A DNA stretch of 64,000 nucleotides, from positions 2,418,001 through 2,482,000 of the forward strand of contig NC_061466.1 in the NCBI RefSeq assembly GCF_022581195.2, written 5' to 3'. Shown here in pieces: positions 1 through 13,111 of this stretch. Each line of letters opens with the position of its first letter. Positions within the stretch are counted from its first letter, which is position 1. The stretch comes from Helicoverpa zea (Eukaryota > Arthropoda > Insecta > Lepidoptera > Noctuidae). The notes below the pieces were generated by a model, which was given only the letters and a program-made list of their open reading frames with translations, made no database searches and had not been told where the DNA came from. The translations under genes were made by a program, and so were the position numbers.

Positions 1-3000
1 TAGTCATTGATCCAGTAGTTATGCATATCAATGAGAGTCAGGGCGTGATTTCCATGTCAAACAGTTTTCATGTTGATTTCTGAGTCTGCTTGAGATCGCT
101 CCTCATTTCTTAAAATGTAAGTGCAAAACTAGAGGACCTAATCTAAAATAACATTTCCACTTTTCACATATATATTTACGTTACATTCCATTTGAGAAAT
201 TACCGGATCGACCAGGACATTTTAAGCCCAACGACAATAACAATGCCCGATGGATTTAACCCTTCGATTGAAAGGTTAATCGTTCAGAAGATTAGAGCTT
301 TATTGATTTCAATTTCGCAGTTTAGTAGAACAAGGCCGTCGGAACACGCTCAAACATAACACTTGACATCAAACTAAATGAACTTCTCGTGAAGATTCGT
401 GTGAAGAAGGTCAAGATATGCTAAAGATGATCAGAAAATTGTTAAACGAGTGAATGATTTAGAACGAACGAAATCATTACTTGATTATAATTTTAAATTA
501 TTACGTAATGAGTATATTTTGAAATATAAATCATTGTTCAAGTCTATTAAATATATGGATGATTTCATGTTACTATGTCAAAAAATAATCAAAGCTCTTC
601 TACCACTGCAAGTGCTTAGTGGCAAAAATATGCTAATTTTAAAAGTTCAAGGGTAATTAAATGATGAAATTAAGCAACACAATAAAATCTTTGTTGTATG
701 GATTTTGTGTAACCTGTGTACATTACCTGTTTCTAAACATAAAAATAAGATCTTTCTGGCATACATTCAAAAGTAAATTGCCCATTTATTTTTTAGTATG
801 TCACAGGGGTTATCGGTTACCGTCCACAGATTTCTCTTTTTTACTAAATAACTTTTTTGCCCGTACTGAATTGTTAATAAATTAGAAACTGAAGATTTTC
901 CTTTTTCCAGTGTTTCCTAGCGACACTTTATTACTACTATTAAAAGCCAGCTCGCTCACCTAATCATATCGTACTAGACCACTTTCACCATTCGAGAACT
1001 GCGGAAGCGATGGAGCCGCATCAAATCGATTCTCCCTGTATTCGTTCAAGTTTCATTTCACGTCTCGATGGTTTCGTTAAAACGTTAGTCATTTTACCGA
1101 TAAACTTTTCAATAAAACCGTTAGCCCGATACTAAGTGTTGGATCAAAGAACTAACTTTTTGTGGATGTTTTATGAAAAGATTTTCGTCGGAACTTTTCG
1201 TTGAACTGGTGATCAGGCTTTGTGGACAGTGGGGCATTATAGGGAATACAGTAGAATAAATCTTGTTATAAGAGATCAAAATGAAACACAGTTTATAAAT
1301 AAATTACAAAAAATAAAGCATTATAATATCTCTATGCATTTGCTGACACAGATTCCGCAAACTTTATCACGGTTGTAGCTATATTAAGCATTCGATTGCA
1401 AACAGCGTCCTACTTGCAGTTAAGGCTCCTGAACGGCAAAGAATCGTGACGGTGCCCCCATACTTGCCATAAAACTAAACGACCGGCTCTCGAGCATTGT
1501 CAGATCAAAGCGATTTATCTCATGCACCAGAACGAATCAGATTGAAGTTTCTCAATAACAAGTACCTAGTACGCTTTCATACGAGCACCAATAACATTCT
1601 TCATTTAGTGCAATTGAGTAGTTGGATATAAAGTAACTAAGGCGTACTAATTATCAATAACTTTATGAGTTAAAAAATAAAGAGATCAATAAATTAGTAG
1701 TATCAGTTGTTTATGCAAATTAGAACCCGCAATCGAATACTTTTAGTATCAAAAATAAACAATTTAATGACGCAGGAGAACTAATTAATTAACATTGCAA
1801 AAACAAACGCTAGTATGTCTAATCACGACTAACAATAGAAAAAAATAAATGTTCTAAAAACGAATATCTGCTTTATAACCAAATAACAAATTAAAGAACC
1901 TCCATAGAAGAAAGTTAATCAATAATATGTAAATACTATGAGAACAACGGCCAAGGAATCGGATCCGTACCATAGGCACAGGCATTAACTTGTATTAGGC
2001 CGCATGAGCATTAATCAAGGTTGTCAAGGTCCAATCGATAAACAAACTCTTCCGTGATGATGCCTCTCGGTCTCTCTCGCGCTTCACCCTTTAACATACG
2101 TGCGAGTGAAAGGACAACATTATGTGAGAACTTTAGAAAACTAGATATTATTAATACTCCTTTAAAGGAAAATGTAATTACATGGCCTACCATTTATGTC
2201 AGTGAGTTATTGTGTTTGTAACGCGCGGCATTCGACTAGGAAACGAGTTTGCACGTCAAACGGTTTGTTGTGACTGGTGTAGCAACAGTTTCACTTGAAC
2301 CATTTTGACTTCTTTCGCTACATTTTGCTTTTGAAATCAGTAGCAAAAAAATCCTTGAGATTGTGAAAGGAAAATTCTTATTTGTATTTTCCTCTTATAA
2401 TGATGCAAATGCAATTCAAATTAAAACAACTGGAGAGACTAGAAACGTCACGCTCGCTTGTGTTACGTTATGTGTAACTCGATCTCCGAGCTGTGTAGGC
2501 CATCGATTTAATACAAGATTTACAAAGAAGGTTACCGAACAATATCGTTGGGCAGTGTCTGTCCATACCGTCATGAGTCGTGTCTCCCATTTTGGTCATG
2601 GCACGCGCTCGCAGGTGCTTCCGCGGCCCACACATAGCTCGCTGACCTCCGTGACCGAGCCGGTTATTTCCCACTGTGCATTGCACTATGCTCCTCACAT
2701 TTATTGGTCGTTTACACTTTTTGTTTGGCTTCATCTTAGAATAGAAGTGTTACATCTACTAATGTGGTGCTGATTTTTCTTTGAAGCTCGTAAAATTGAA
2801 GTTAGTTTCGGGTTTTTACAAGTAACACGATGCAACTGCAAACCTCGTTAATTTTTCGTTTTACTTTTTTGGCGTGTACGCGAAACAAGTTAGAATTATG
2901 CGGTGCATAGGTGATGGATTAGCAACCCGTATTTACATAACTCGCGTACTAGTTGGAGTAAGTACAACGCAAGTACGAGCATTGACCCATTGTTACATAC

Positions 3001-6000
3001 ACTGTTATTATGTATATCCGCTTCAAACTCAATTATGTGGTAAACATGCTTTTATCGTGTCCTAAATTTCTGACAGAATATTATGACACGCATATGTTTA
3101 AGTTGATGTTTTGGTTAATTATAATTTATCAGATAGTCAAAATAACTTGTCATTATTTTATGTACAAAATTGGTATTTCAAAAAATATTGAACACATGCT
3201 TAGTTTCATAATGAATACCTTAAAATATTACAGGCTACAGAATATTATCCACTTGACGTCGGGATAAAAATAAGCTATCATACCTGATGATAATTAAACG
3301 GACACAGAGGATCTCAACTTACCTGCAACAAAAGGAATACACAAATTAAACTTCATCACAAAAACAAGAAAACACGTTTGAAGATACGGATTTTATTATA
3401 GGATCTCTTACAGAACACAACATTGGAATAAACACAAGAGTTTGGTTTATTTTCAGTTAGTATTGCTTAAAGAATTTGATTCCACAACATATTTAAATAC
3501 CGAAATGGTTACCAAGAGCATTTTTCACGTCAGTAGCAGATGCTTGCATCGACACTACTTTCAAACTACAATAAATTAAGTACACGCAATGCATTTATTA
3601 ACACAATCATTAAATGCATTATTAGCCTGCATCAATATATTATCATTTCTTGGACTCATTAACTATAGTAATTTAAGATTCAAATCTAAAAACAACGAAG
3701 TGACTCATCCTACTAAATTATTTCATGAGATAGGACATACCTATATGAAGTGTCATTGGCTCTTTAAGTATCAAAAAAACATTTCGTTATAGATGACCTG
3801 AAGCCGTTTTCTCAGGTTAAACAACAAATATGTCCGGAAAATGGAAGAGAACCTCCGTTTCTATAAATATCGAGGCATAAACTATGTAGAATTGTAAGTA
3901 GTTCAATCAACAGCATAGCTTATCTGATGAAGTTAGTAAAATTAATCGTGAAATCATTAGATGAAAAGGCAGTCATGCAGCGCCACGGAGATGCAAATCT
4001 TATTTGTCGCCAAGCAAATTACCAACATTTCAAGGTCAACAGAGGAGTTCTACTGACCAGATGACACTCCGAAGATACCAACGTAGGTAAACAAAAAAGC
4101 TTACAAATGTTAAAGTACAGGTTTGACTCTAAATGATATTGGCACGAAAAAAAACCCCTGATATTGAGAAACCGGGCTTAGCATCCTGTTCTTGTGTTGC
4201 TAAACGCTTATAAACAACGTAATTAATAAATGGAAGCAATCATTTCTATTAATTTTACAGCTACAATAACCTGGCGTATGGATAATCTCGAGCGAAGGTA
4301 ATCCAATTCAGTAACTTTCGCTCAATTTCAGACGAAGGTCGACCTTTCTACCGACTTTATTCATGAAATTCGTGGTAAATGTATATTTGAATTAGAGTTT
4401 AGAGGTCACAAGAGACGAGACGAGGTACAGTTTTAGATGAGCACTCTTCTGAACATATTGGCGTATGATATGAAGTACAAATATTACATTTTGGATAATA
4501 TTTCAAAGGTGTGACAGTTAATAAAATGTTTGTCTGTCTTTGGAGCAATGTACTTAATGCATTTTAGGTCAAAAGCTTACAGTTTGACTCATGGTTCTGA
4601 GTACAGTATAATGTGCCTCTTGGCCCATTTTCAGCGATGCACATTACGGTCTAGTGGTGATGAATAGTGCCTCCGTTTTAACACAAAGCACTCATCACTC
4701 AGGTTTTTACTTCCCTGATACAGCAACAATGATGAATATAGGCAAGATATTTTTTGTTGTCGTTCTTCCTAGTTTATATTCTTAGTACTCGATCTCACAA
4801 ACTTTATGGTTTCTCTAACAAGGTCAGGTAAACATAACACAAATATGTTTCGTGTTTATTTCAGCAACACGGCAGAAAAAATATGTCTGCTGGAATTTAC
4901 CCGTAGTTCTTTTTGAAAAAATGCTTACGCTGCCGTCACACGCCGTCACGCGATATTCCATGAGCTAGAGAGTACGTAAATGCTTATACATACATTTTAT
5001 GTCGATCGATCCAAGTCCTTGGCATTGAAAACACGTTTGACCTTTTTCATTGTCTCGGAGACTCCCAAGTTAATTCTGCTAGGAAAAGGCTTTGCAAGAT
5101 ACTTACGTTTATTTTCAATACTCTAATGATATTTGTGGTAAATGATCCCGTAGCAAAATTACCTACTCTCTCAACAAACTCCGCGAGAGATAAAAGGCAC
5201 TTAAAAAGATATGATTAACGGTTGATTTAAGGACATTATTAAGTACCTTTATTAATGTTCTAATGAAGATTTTTTGTAGGCACATTACAGAGTCAAAACA
5301 TAGGGAGCATGCATTCAATGGAGCAAGTAGCATTTAAAGGTCGAAAACGTAATTACATTACCATAAAATACTCCATCGAGCCATAACATGCTCTTGGTGA
5401 ATGCCGTAAGGGTTATATTCGTTTTAAGTTCATTTTAAAGATGGCATTTAATACCTAAATTATGGTCTATCTGAATCCTGTATCTTCAAGCAATATTCGC
5501 CTTACGTAGTAACTATTCAGTAATCTGTGCCTCTGGTGTATCTTTCATTCTCCATTACAAGAAGCCAGCGTGGTTATAATCACACCAATTAATATCTACC
5601 TACGTTTAATTAGTAATTTAGACCCATAAAAAGCCTCTCTAGTTTAGTCCTTTATTATTGTTTTTAATAGATCAAGTTCAAGTCAGTATCAAGTTTTTAT
5701 GACACATCCAGTTTTTTCTAATGCAATATATCTGTAACCTGTCAGTCTGTGCCCATCCTAGCGCAAATGCTCGCAAGAAGATAACATCTGGACAAGAAGG
5801 CGAAGCTCTTTTTTTTCACGGCCATTATCCCTAGCAATAACGATTAATATGAATATTGAAGATCGAAAGGCAAAACATCGCCCATTTCCTGTGTATCCTA
5901 AATCATTATGCACTCACATACTCTCTAAGAAATTTCTATTGACGTGGTCATACTTATCGCGAAAAAGGTTAATAATAGATAGCCAGAGGGTTATCAGCAA

Positions 6001-9000
6001 TTTGCTGTCTTATCAATGTATGCATTGAAGTGATAAACCCAATGGAAAGTTATACAAATCATTGATGACAATGTATTGATTAAAGACAGTTTGCAATTTA
6101 TATTTATTTATTAACCTTTTGAAACGGATATTCATAAAAGAAACATGCTTTCTGCGTCGTTGATTTTGTTTTAGTAGGAATAAATAAATTTTGTAGAAAT
6201 AAAAAACACGTATAAGAACCAATATCGAACATAGTAATGGCACGATGATTCATTCACAACCTAAATTACTGTTTCGCAGAATTTGACGTAAACAAAACTT
6301 CGCAAAGTAATTATGAATCGCAAAATATATATAACGTAACAAAAAAGTACAAAACAAAATAATTGGAGAAGACTTTACTCTGTTCAGTCGTCATAAGAGT
6401 TATATAACATTTTTTAATAATGTTACAAAATTCAGCATTGCTTTAGATTCTGACACGGTTAGCGTAATAAGTAAGACGAAATCGATCAAGTTATGCCATC
6501 GCGAAACACACATCTTGGCTTTTTCTTTGTACTTACAGTATACATTTATCTTTAATCAAATCTTATAAAGGTACAATCTTATCTTCAGTTATCTGTGCCG
6601 TTTATACGTCCTTCCAAAACAATATTTCGGAACTGTGTAATATATTTACTTTCAGTTAAACTGCATTAGCATCGCATTACTAAGATCCTGTTAAAGGCAA
6701 CAGAAACTATTAATTATTCTACATTGAAACCGGCAACAGATCATTACCGTTGACTTTAAACGATCCCAATATTTAAATTTAGTAAACAGGAAAACACTTA
6801 GTAAAACTAACCGATTCGTTACAATCATACTTAGAGCACATTACTAATTTCATAGACTAACTGGGTATACGGAGAAATAAATAGCAACATTTCTTCAAAT
6901 TAATTATGAACGATTAGCTTCTGCCAGCTGTTTCACTCGCGGCCCATGGGAACTTCTGCATGAACCCGAATAAAAAGTAGCCTATAACTTTTCTCAATAA
7001 ATGGACTATCTGATCTAACACTGAATAATTTTTCAAATCATACCAATAGTTCCTGAGATTAGCGGGTTCAAGCAAACTCTTCAGCTTTATAATATTAACT
7101 CCTATTGAGAGATGAGGGGTGCGGTTCTAGCTGTGTCTATATGACAGCAACACTACCGATGATCATACTATTATCCAGTATCTGCATCTCGGAGAAACAA
7201 CTGCACTTCATAAACGTGAACTGAACAATAGTGATAGATTCGTACATGTGACTCAATGCAGGTGACGTCGACATCACTGTTTTAGAAGCACCCTTAACAA
7301 AGCAAAAGACGATAAACAAAGGGAAGGAAATTATGCCTATTGAAGAATAAAATGATGTGATTTTCTAAAGGGGTATTTCTTAAAACGCTTCTGCTACAGG
7401 TCTAACAAAATACTAAGACATGTAAGTATTATTAATTCACCAAATTTTCTACATCAAAATAGCTCTGCATAGCCTGATATAGATTTGAGGCAATGACGGC
7501 AATCCTATCGAAATGAGTAATAGATAAGAGTACTCACTCAGATTTTTTGCAGAATTTCCTAATAATTCAGTGACGTACGCTAGACTGTTGGATATGTTAT
7601 CTGACTATTCTTGCTGACTAATATTTTTGCAGAAGGGGGAATTAATGTAGTCTTTTTGAAGTTGATGAGCTCCGTGTACCCATTTTATCAATAAACCAGT
7701 ACACTTAAAAAATTGTCATTTTGCACTATCAATAGATATCCTTAACCTAATTCGTTCGCGTTATTTCTATAAAAGAGGTGAACTGAGTGGTGTATGTTTA
7801 TCTTTCATGTTATGATTTATCGCTAGCTGCTGAACTAGGCGAGCACTTGAGAGCACGTGTTTGCAGTTGAAACGTGCTGAATTTAATACCACTATGTGTA
7901 GAATGTCTGAAAAGCTTATGAACTCTTTGACCCTGCCTGCCCTATTTTTCCGCCACCTGAGCAAGTAAGCACATTGTTACGTGTGTCCCTATTAAGTCCG
8001 ACCTCAAAAAAGGTCTAGAAATTTAAACCAGTATTACGTGTAAATAGAATTTGTACTACCTACTTACACAATACAGTGTTGATTTAAATAAATTAATCGT
8101 CACTTACATCCGTATATGTGTCAATAGTTGAATCGTTTTGTTTTTATTGCAGAACAGTTAGCCAGGCGCATTATAATTTGACGTGTAAATAAATAGAACA
8201 ATGCGTAGATAGTTTTATTTTAGTCCAAATGCGAATGACAAAGGGCTGTTGAATATTCTGTCCTTACAATTGAAACAAATCACGCCCATTATTGTTCAGG
8301 AGTACTATAACAAAGCAAGGGTATTGTAATCAATCTCCTCCTCTCAGTTATCAGTACAGTTCAAGACCTCTAACATTGTCGACATAGGGGCAATGTTATC
8401 TCACAAACAAACATTATTTTACGCTTGCTCATTCCATCAGCTAACAGCAGTGAGCCAGTACTCCACAATAGACCGTAATCTACTACGGTCATTTATATTT
8501 TCGTAATGTCTAAACATTAGTTACCTAACACTAATTGCAATGAATACCCAAATGGCATCAGCGACGGTCGGGAGAATCACTAATTTGTTTTGCCATTTTA
8601 GTTGAGACGAAGATTTATGCAGACGAGAATACAAATGGATTTAAATCACTAAGCGTCAGGATTATACAAAGTATTCACATGGTTTTAGAATAAAACACAT
8701 GGACATGAACAAGTGTTTTCTTCATATGAGTTGGCAACTGTTATTTACAAACTACAATTTCTAAGAATACGAATGCCAAACGCTAATGATAAACAACACA
8801 AGATATAAATCATTGGAAGAATTTACGACAAATTCTTACTCGTGTAGCATAATGTCAGTAAGATCATAATTATAATATAAACAGCCCCAAGCTAAATTGC
8901 AACATGAAGCTGCAACACCGCTCAACACAGAATAAAACTAACGGGGTATGGTTTTGTAACGGAATTTTAATAGAGCCACATACAAAACGATCTCTCTATT

Positions 9001-12000
9001 CGTGATTCTTTGTTGTTGCCTTATAACAATTGAATGTACGAGTGTATTTCGTTAGATCATTTAGATTAGACAATCTGACCTAAAAATAAACCGCTCCTAG
9101 CATAAACGCATCAAAACATAATTTTAAATTCAAAACACAAGTGAATCTAAATTTCTAATAACCCACGCCAGCATAAAGTGGAATGTTGCAAACAAAACAA
9201 TTCAAAGAAAATAATTGCGACGTTTTAAAAGTTTGAGGAAGAGATTGAAAACTTCTTGAAGGTGGTTGAGACGGTTTTTTGGAAGTGTTGTGAGTCACGT
9301 CCTTGTTAGCCAAGAAAGCTAACCGACAATGAAATGAAACCGCATTTCACGTAAACGTGTTAAAAACATACTGGAAAATACTGGACTAGTCTTTATGCAG
9401 GCAAATCTTTTCACCCTTTCTACATCGGAGGAATTATTAGTGCCGAAGTAGCAAGCAACATTGCAAAAAGTTCTTAATGGAATACGGATCCCTCATCAGA
9501 GAAAATACTTCTAACATTCTATAGAAAGTGATGAATACAATGCATCGAACAGCAATGATAATGAAGCGTGCGTTTCCGTCGTATTTTCTCGAATACGAGC
9601 ACATTCATGTCGCGCATCGACGTCAACACATTGAAAACGTTTACACAACGAATTTTATTAACATAAATAAGAACAGCATTTAACCTAATAAATTGATAGG
9701 AGACGGAATTGTTTTGAATTGTCCATGCCTTTATGTATGCTTTTGGCAAACAGCCAAATAAAACGCGCAAAAAATCATTCTCAATGTTGAAGATCAACAA
9801 AGGCCTATTAGGAAACATATTGTGGGGCAACAAAAACGTTGTCCTTCCTCATTTTGATCTTCCGTGGTAAGGAGGAGGTTGAGTGCGAGTGACCGAGTGA
9901 GTCACTTTGGGACAAAGAACCGGCAATGACCGGCGACAAAACGAAATAGAGGAAAAGCTGTAAACACGCGTGTGGTCGAATTTTACGCCTACCACATAAA
10001 TTTTATATTTCACGTGAATAATATCACAGCTTGAACAAAGTGTTCTGAATCATTGTTGTTCATTTCCTGCACTAAATCTATATATTTTGTTAGTTTTATG
10101 GAATTTCATATTTGTTAAATTATGTATGTGTTAACATAAAGTTTTTTTCCTATTTTGATGCAACGACTACAAATTACCCTATTTATTCAAAGAGCTTTGC
10201 AACAAGTTGAACCGTAACGAAGGTACCCCATTTACTAACTTGACTCAAATCAACCAAGATTAATTGGTTTCCATAACTTGGTTCATTAAACGCTGGGCCG
10301 TTTAGATTGGACCATTATCCCATAACTTTAGTTTAATTTTAACGCGTCGCTTTGTGAGTAAACTAAGACGATTGCAAGTTGCATTCGCGCACTCCTGGAT
10401 GAGTAAGCAACGCTCTAAATCCGTTCGCGTACTTATTTTGATTCTCGTAAAGAGAACACGTGGTGAGCATATCGCTGGAATCGAACCACCAGATGTGTGC
10501 GAGCGTGTTTAATTAAAATTGGAACTGCAAAGCGATACTTCCCAAAAATGATGGTCTCACTTATGAATTAAAGCGTCTACTGATTACGTTTTCTATTATT
10601 TGAGACCTGTTAGAGAAGATTATCTTTCTTTTGCTTATTAAAATATAAGTAAAGATAAAGACTTAATGTACGATCTTTAACTAAATGTTGTCAGTCACGC
10701 GAACTTTTCCCACTTACTGAACTGCTCCTTCAAATTTTCTTGTCTAAGTTACCAGGGTATCAAGGAAAATTACCCGTCAAATTACTTCTGATGGAACTTC
10801 AGTCCGAAAATTCTGTAGATGATTTCTAAACGTGGCCAAATTAACTTCAGTACTTCCATTACCAAAATTGCTCTGCGGTTAAAAGGTCGCCTGATACTCA
10901 TTCCGATACGCGTACTACTTAGTTCGGCTTTAGAATTCCATTCTTCTATCGGCATTTGAAGTATACAACTCCTAGATGTGGTAAATATGTCAACACATTT
11001 ATATTCGAGGTGGGGTAAGCAAGTATATTAATAGAGTATCAGTCATCATCGTATTCTACCACGCTGATTGAAGCTTGGCACTCGCCGAATCCAAAATCCG
11101 CGAGTAGTTCATGTCCAAGACATGTAGATAATGTTGCCCCGTTACTGTATCACGTTTTATTGATACAAATCGGAGCACAAGAACATGAGCAGCAAGTTTA
11201 CATACACGTTTTATAGAGCTGTGAGCTCCTTCGTGCAATACACTAAAAAAAGTAACATCGCTTCAAGCTACTCAATCATCCGAAAATAGAAACTTGGGAG
11301 CAAACAAATCTGTGATTTCTCTTGCGCCATTCACTTTTGGAATAATCTAACACTGAATTTTCTTAGTGCAATCATGAATTCTGAGTACGTACGCCCACTG
11401 TGGTGCCTGTGTATAAACACAGCTCGAATGGGGTCAACGCTCTGCCACCTACTTTCCCTACAGAGAATTATTATTGTCCATCTGACACTGGAATAATCAG
11501 TGCACATATTTATGAAGATAAGCATATCACGCATCGGCTGCGGTTGGTTCAAGGCAATTTATGAAGTCTCTAGTGGTCATGTTCGAACAAAATCGTTTCA
11601 CAACAGTTCTCGAGCGGTGAGGCAAGCCTACGACGCAATATTTTTTTAATACATGCGCGTTTAGTAAATATTCTTGGAGAATCGTAAGACAATAAACATG
11701 ATAGTCAACTTACTAATTGCACCTATTTTCGCCTCCTTAGTTTAAATATTTTCGGTTAAAGCTGCCTTTAGGAGTTGATTCTATCAGCATGGCAAACATA
11801 ACAGTTAAAATATAATAAACTGCATGGAAATGGATATTCCGTTAAACATCTTCGTTGAATTTGCGCAGTTGTTTAATCTATTAAATAAACATATGACTAG
11901 TAGTGTACCTACCTCATGTTATAAAAGGAAATTAGCATGTTTTAATACAAGTGAGCTATACTAATATTTGCAGCCAATTGCAGCACAGTTGTTCAGTGGA

Positions 12001-13083
12001 AGTGGAAAGTCTCCTTTACTTTCGTTGCACAAAGGAAGTAGTTTCACTTCCTCGTAGTTTAGATAATGTAGGAAGTTGTGACTGACACAACCTCATTATG
12101 GGATAGCAAATGGTTCAACGCTAAAATAAGAATGAATTGATCTCTGAAGGATCATCAATTTTAGAGTAAGTTTGTTTTATCCACGGGTTTAGCGTTAGCT
12201 GTTCCGTGTGGTTCCAGTGCGTTTAGAGGGACGCACCTGACGCATCCAGGCTAGCCACAAAATAATAGTAAGGAAGGAACAGACGATAACAGTAGTCAAG
12301 TGAGACGATTTTTTACAGTGGATGACATTATATTAATTATGAGACGACATAGTAAGATAAGAGAAAGACAATAGATGACATTGCCTTGCAAGAACACTTG
12401 CTTCCTAGGCAAAATGGCTCATAATAAATTATTCACACTAAGTTGTGATTATAAAATAAAAGAATAGATATCCTTATTTTAATTAATTTACAATTTCAAA
12501 CCACTTTCTTCAGTTGTCGAACAAAACATCATGTTAACATGTTTATATTCAAGTACTATTTCTCACATTTCCGTGGCAAGACTAGGAATACCTGTATTGT
12601 AAAGTTCCAAAAAAGATTTCAGGCAGCCAACAAACAAGATGTGAACAACGTAAGATTTTCTTACATCCAAGTTCTCACATAATTAAGCAAGTACATACCT
12701 ACATTAATTACTTAGATAAAGATAAACTATAATAAACACGTATCACATTTTCTATAATTATGTTGCTGAATGTCTATTTGTTTTGAAATATCTCACATGG
12801 GAATAGATATAAGTTAACCCACACATATCTTTTGTCTGAACTTTAACCTTAAGAAGATATGAAAGCTGTAAACGTTTACAGTTTATTTTCTAGCTTTTTG
12901 AGGTTTAGACTAACAGTTTCTATGTTTCTTGAGGTAGGAAGCTAAATTCCTTTACAGAAATTCTCTATTTTATTGAGGCTGAAACTTGTTATATGCTTCC
13001 AACCCGCAGTTGGCTTTAACTGCTACAAAAATGGCTTTGCAAGATATGCACAAAAACTATCCTAACTCACTCTATCAGTTTTA
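1..13083. other. AT-rich non-coding stretch, probably fem-1 intron
   Basis: I see no recognisable coding exon, RNA gene or intact transposon here. Open frames on both strands are short, AT-biased and without known motifs, and many lack a real ATG. Because the first coding exon of a minus-strand fem-1-like gene lies at 17811-17870 and no later ankyrin exon is visible to its left, the simplest reading is that this is part of a very long first intron. A somewhat GC-richer patch at 2560-2700 has an open frame on both strands but no motif I know. Other short exons could have been missed by eye. Confidence 0.5.
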
Positions 13084-13111
13084 TATTTATTTATTTATTT
13101 ATTTATTTAAG
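13083..13111 (-). repeat. (TTTA)n microsatellite, 3' tail of LINE
   Basis: A run of about six TTTA units. On the minus strand it reads as (AAAT)n and lies downstream of the reverse transcriptase ORF, so it looks like the simple-repeat 3' tail by which many Jockey/CR1-group elements end. It marks the probable 3' boundary of the LINE. Confidence 0.7.

Noticed and set aside
2363..2773. 136-residue frame with an overlapping 88-residue antisense frame
   Set aside because: No domain, no splice context, and mixed composition; it looks like a chance frame in a GC-richer patch.
10447..10520. tRNA-like B box (GGTTCGATTCC on the minus strand)
   Set aside because: A pairing T arm is only approximate, and no D or anticodon arm of normal size can be drawn. 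At most a tRNA-derived SINE scrap.
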